Source: Hippasteria phrygiana
Taxonomy: Eukaryota; Echinodermata; Asteroidea; Valvatida; Goniasteridae
DNA: 64,000 nt
Reading direction: 5' to 3'
NCBI GenBank assembly: GCA_037893225.1
Contig: JAZGUH010000451.1
Span: 1,072,001 to 1,136,000, forward strand
The translations under genes were made by a program, and so were the position numbers. The notes under the pieces are model-generated. The model was not told the origin of the DNA. It did no database searches and saw only the letters and a list, made by a program, of their open reading frames with translations. Numbering within the stretch: position 1 is the first letter of the stretch; each line of letters opens with the position of its first letter. Positions 63,299 through 64,000 of this stretch are shown one piece after another.

Positions 63299-64000
63299 GA
63301 GGTTTGAATTTTCTCGAAGAGTTCTAACGCTGTGAAGCTGGCGATGGTCTGAAATTGTTGCGCTATATCTAAGCTACCCGTAAGTGTGAAAATTACTGGA
63401 TTTGGTCAATATCCCATTAAATTATGAGCAGGGAAAGCAAGGGGCGTTCATCTGAAAATGTGGAAAACGTTAAGCAGTCACAATGCAGTAAACGGAAGAA
63501 CGCACACAGAGTTCACGGGAAGAAATTTGTTGCGAGGTTTGAATTTTCTAGAAGAGTTCTAACGCTGTGAAGCTGGCGATGGTCTCAAATTGTTGCGCTA
63601 GATCTAAGCTACTCATACGTGTGAAAATTGCTGGATTTGGTCAATATCCCATTAAATTATGAACAGGGAAAGGAGGGGCGTTCATCTGAAAATGTGGCAA
63701 ACGTTAAGCAGTCACAATGAAGTAAACGGGAGAACGCACACAGAGTTTATTGGAAGAAATTTGTTGCGAGGTTTGAATTTTCTAGAAGAGTTCTCACGCT
63801 GTAAAGCTGGCGATGGTCTGAAATTGTTGCGCTATATCTAAGCTACCCATAAGTGTGAAAATTACTGGATTTGGTCAATATACCATTCAATTATGAACAG
63901 GGAAAGGAGGGGCGTTCATCTGAAAATGTGGCAAACGTTAAGCAGCCACAATGCAGTAAACCGGAGAACGCACACAGAGTTCACGGGAAGAAATTTTTTG
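63299..64000. repeat. Domain F': return of F sequence, cut by window edge
   Basis: Monomers at 63299, 63534 and 63768 match 56506, 56741 and 56975, including the private gagcagggaaagcaagg and gtggaaaacg changes and two ttctagaag monomers. Block G is therefore flanked by F on both sides, with the F copies 6793 bp apart. The sequence ends one base before the next expected gaggttt. Confidence 0.85.

Larger units (their letters stand above)
1..64000. repeat. Tandem satellite array, ~234-bp monomer, ~273 copies
   Basis: The block gaggtttgaattttctcg recurs about every 234 bp from base 1 to the last full monomer at 63768, always in the same orientation, with no unique DNA between copies. Manual tiling gives 16+30+46+13+50+72+24+19+3 = 273 monomers across the domains listed separately. 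Usual monomer length is 234 bp; 233, 235 and 236 arise from single-base changes (loss in cacacgag, gain in aaggaagggg or gggaaaagg). The consensus is about 43% GC with G clearly exceeding C on this strand (about 61 against 40). Sequence is conserved in blocks (monomer positions about 5-26, 130-152, 163-176) and variable elsewhere (about 92-125, 183-195, 212-234). Both edges are internal to the array, so its true length is unknown. Satellite family and species were not recognised. A centromeric or pericentromeric role is inferred from HOR organisation alone. Confidence 0.98.

Noticed and set aside
1..64000. Recurring open frames of 60-86 codons on both strands
   Set aside because: All are fragments of the satellite monomer, repeat with the HOR period, and differ only where array variants add or remove a stop. 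None has a recognisable domain.
1..64000. CRISPR array
   Set aside because: The repeat unit is ~234 bp and contiguous, with no unique spacers and no cas genes.
1..64000. Transposon or retroelement array
   Set aside because: No terminal repeats, coding remnants, poly(A) tails or target-site duplications were seen. Junctions between units are homologous and in monomer phase.

Overview
The whole 64 kb is one uninterrupted satellite-DNA array. A monomer of about 234 bp (range 233-236, plus one 268-bp class) runs head to tail from base 1 to base 64000, about 273 monomers by my manual tiling. No protein-coding gene, RNA gene, transposable element or unique sequence was recognised. Both window edges lie inside the array. 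Size, homogeneity and nested higher-order repeat (HOR) organisation indicate a eukaryotic genome, most likely (peri)centromeric or other heterochromatin in a long-read assembly. The species cannot be named from the sequence. The consensus monomer is about 43% GC and carries 11 CpG, about what its base composition predicts, so it lacks the CpG decay usual in heavily methylated vertebrate satellites.

Layout, with monomers starting at the conserved gaggtttgaa: (A) 1-3745, 6-monomer HOR of 1404 bp; (B) 3746-10861, three copies of a 2372-bp, 10-monomer HOR, each with the same ~101-bp segment in inverted orientation; (C) 10862-21625, 10-monomer HOR of 2340 bp with 14- and 12-monomer variants; (transition) 21626-24669, 7-monomer repeat of 1639 bp; (D) 24670-36372, 2.8 copies of a 4213-bp, 18-monomer HOR; (E) 36373-53225, a mosaic of a 6-monomer (1404 bp) and an 8-monomer (1873 bp) unit that differ by linked SNPs; (F) 53226-58850, a more indel-rich 10/11-monomer repeat; (G) 58851-63298, a block related to C with a 1405-bp, 6-monomer duplication; (F') 63299-64000, a return to F sequence.

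The most interesting signal is in the most conserved part of the monomer. Every monomer read carries a perfect three-unit heat-shock element (GAAnnTTCnnGAA, as gaattttctcgaa) at monomer positions 8-20. Where this block varies, in eight monomers with ctcgaa changed to ctagaa, the change falls on a free spacer base. About 273 heat-shock-factor sites in 64 kb would make the array a potential stress-responsive satellite, comparable in concept with human satellite III. This is a prediction from sequence only. Other notable points are the amplified inversion, with a hairpin-forming junction and a donor class not found in its own domain, and the mosaic of HOR variants whose unequal-crossover junctions can be read directly.
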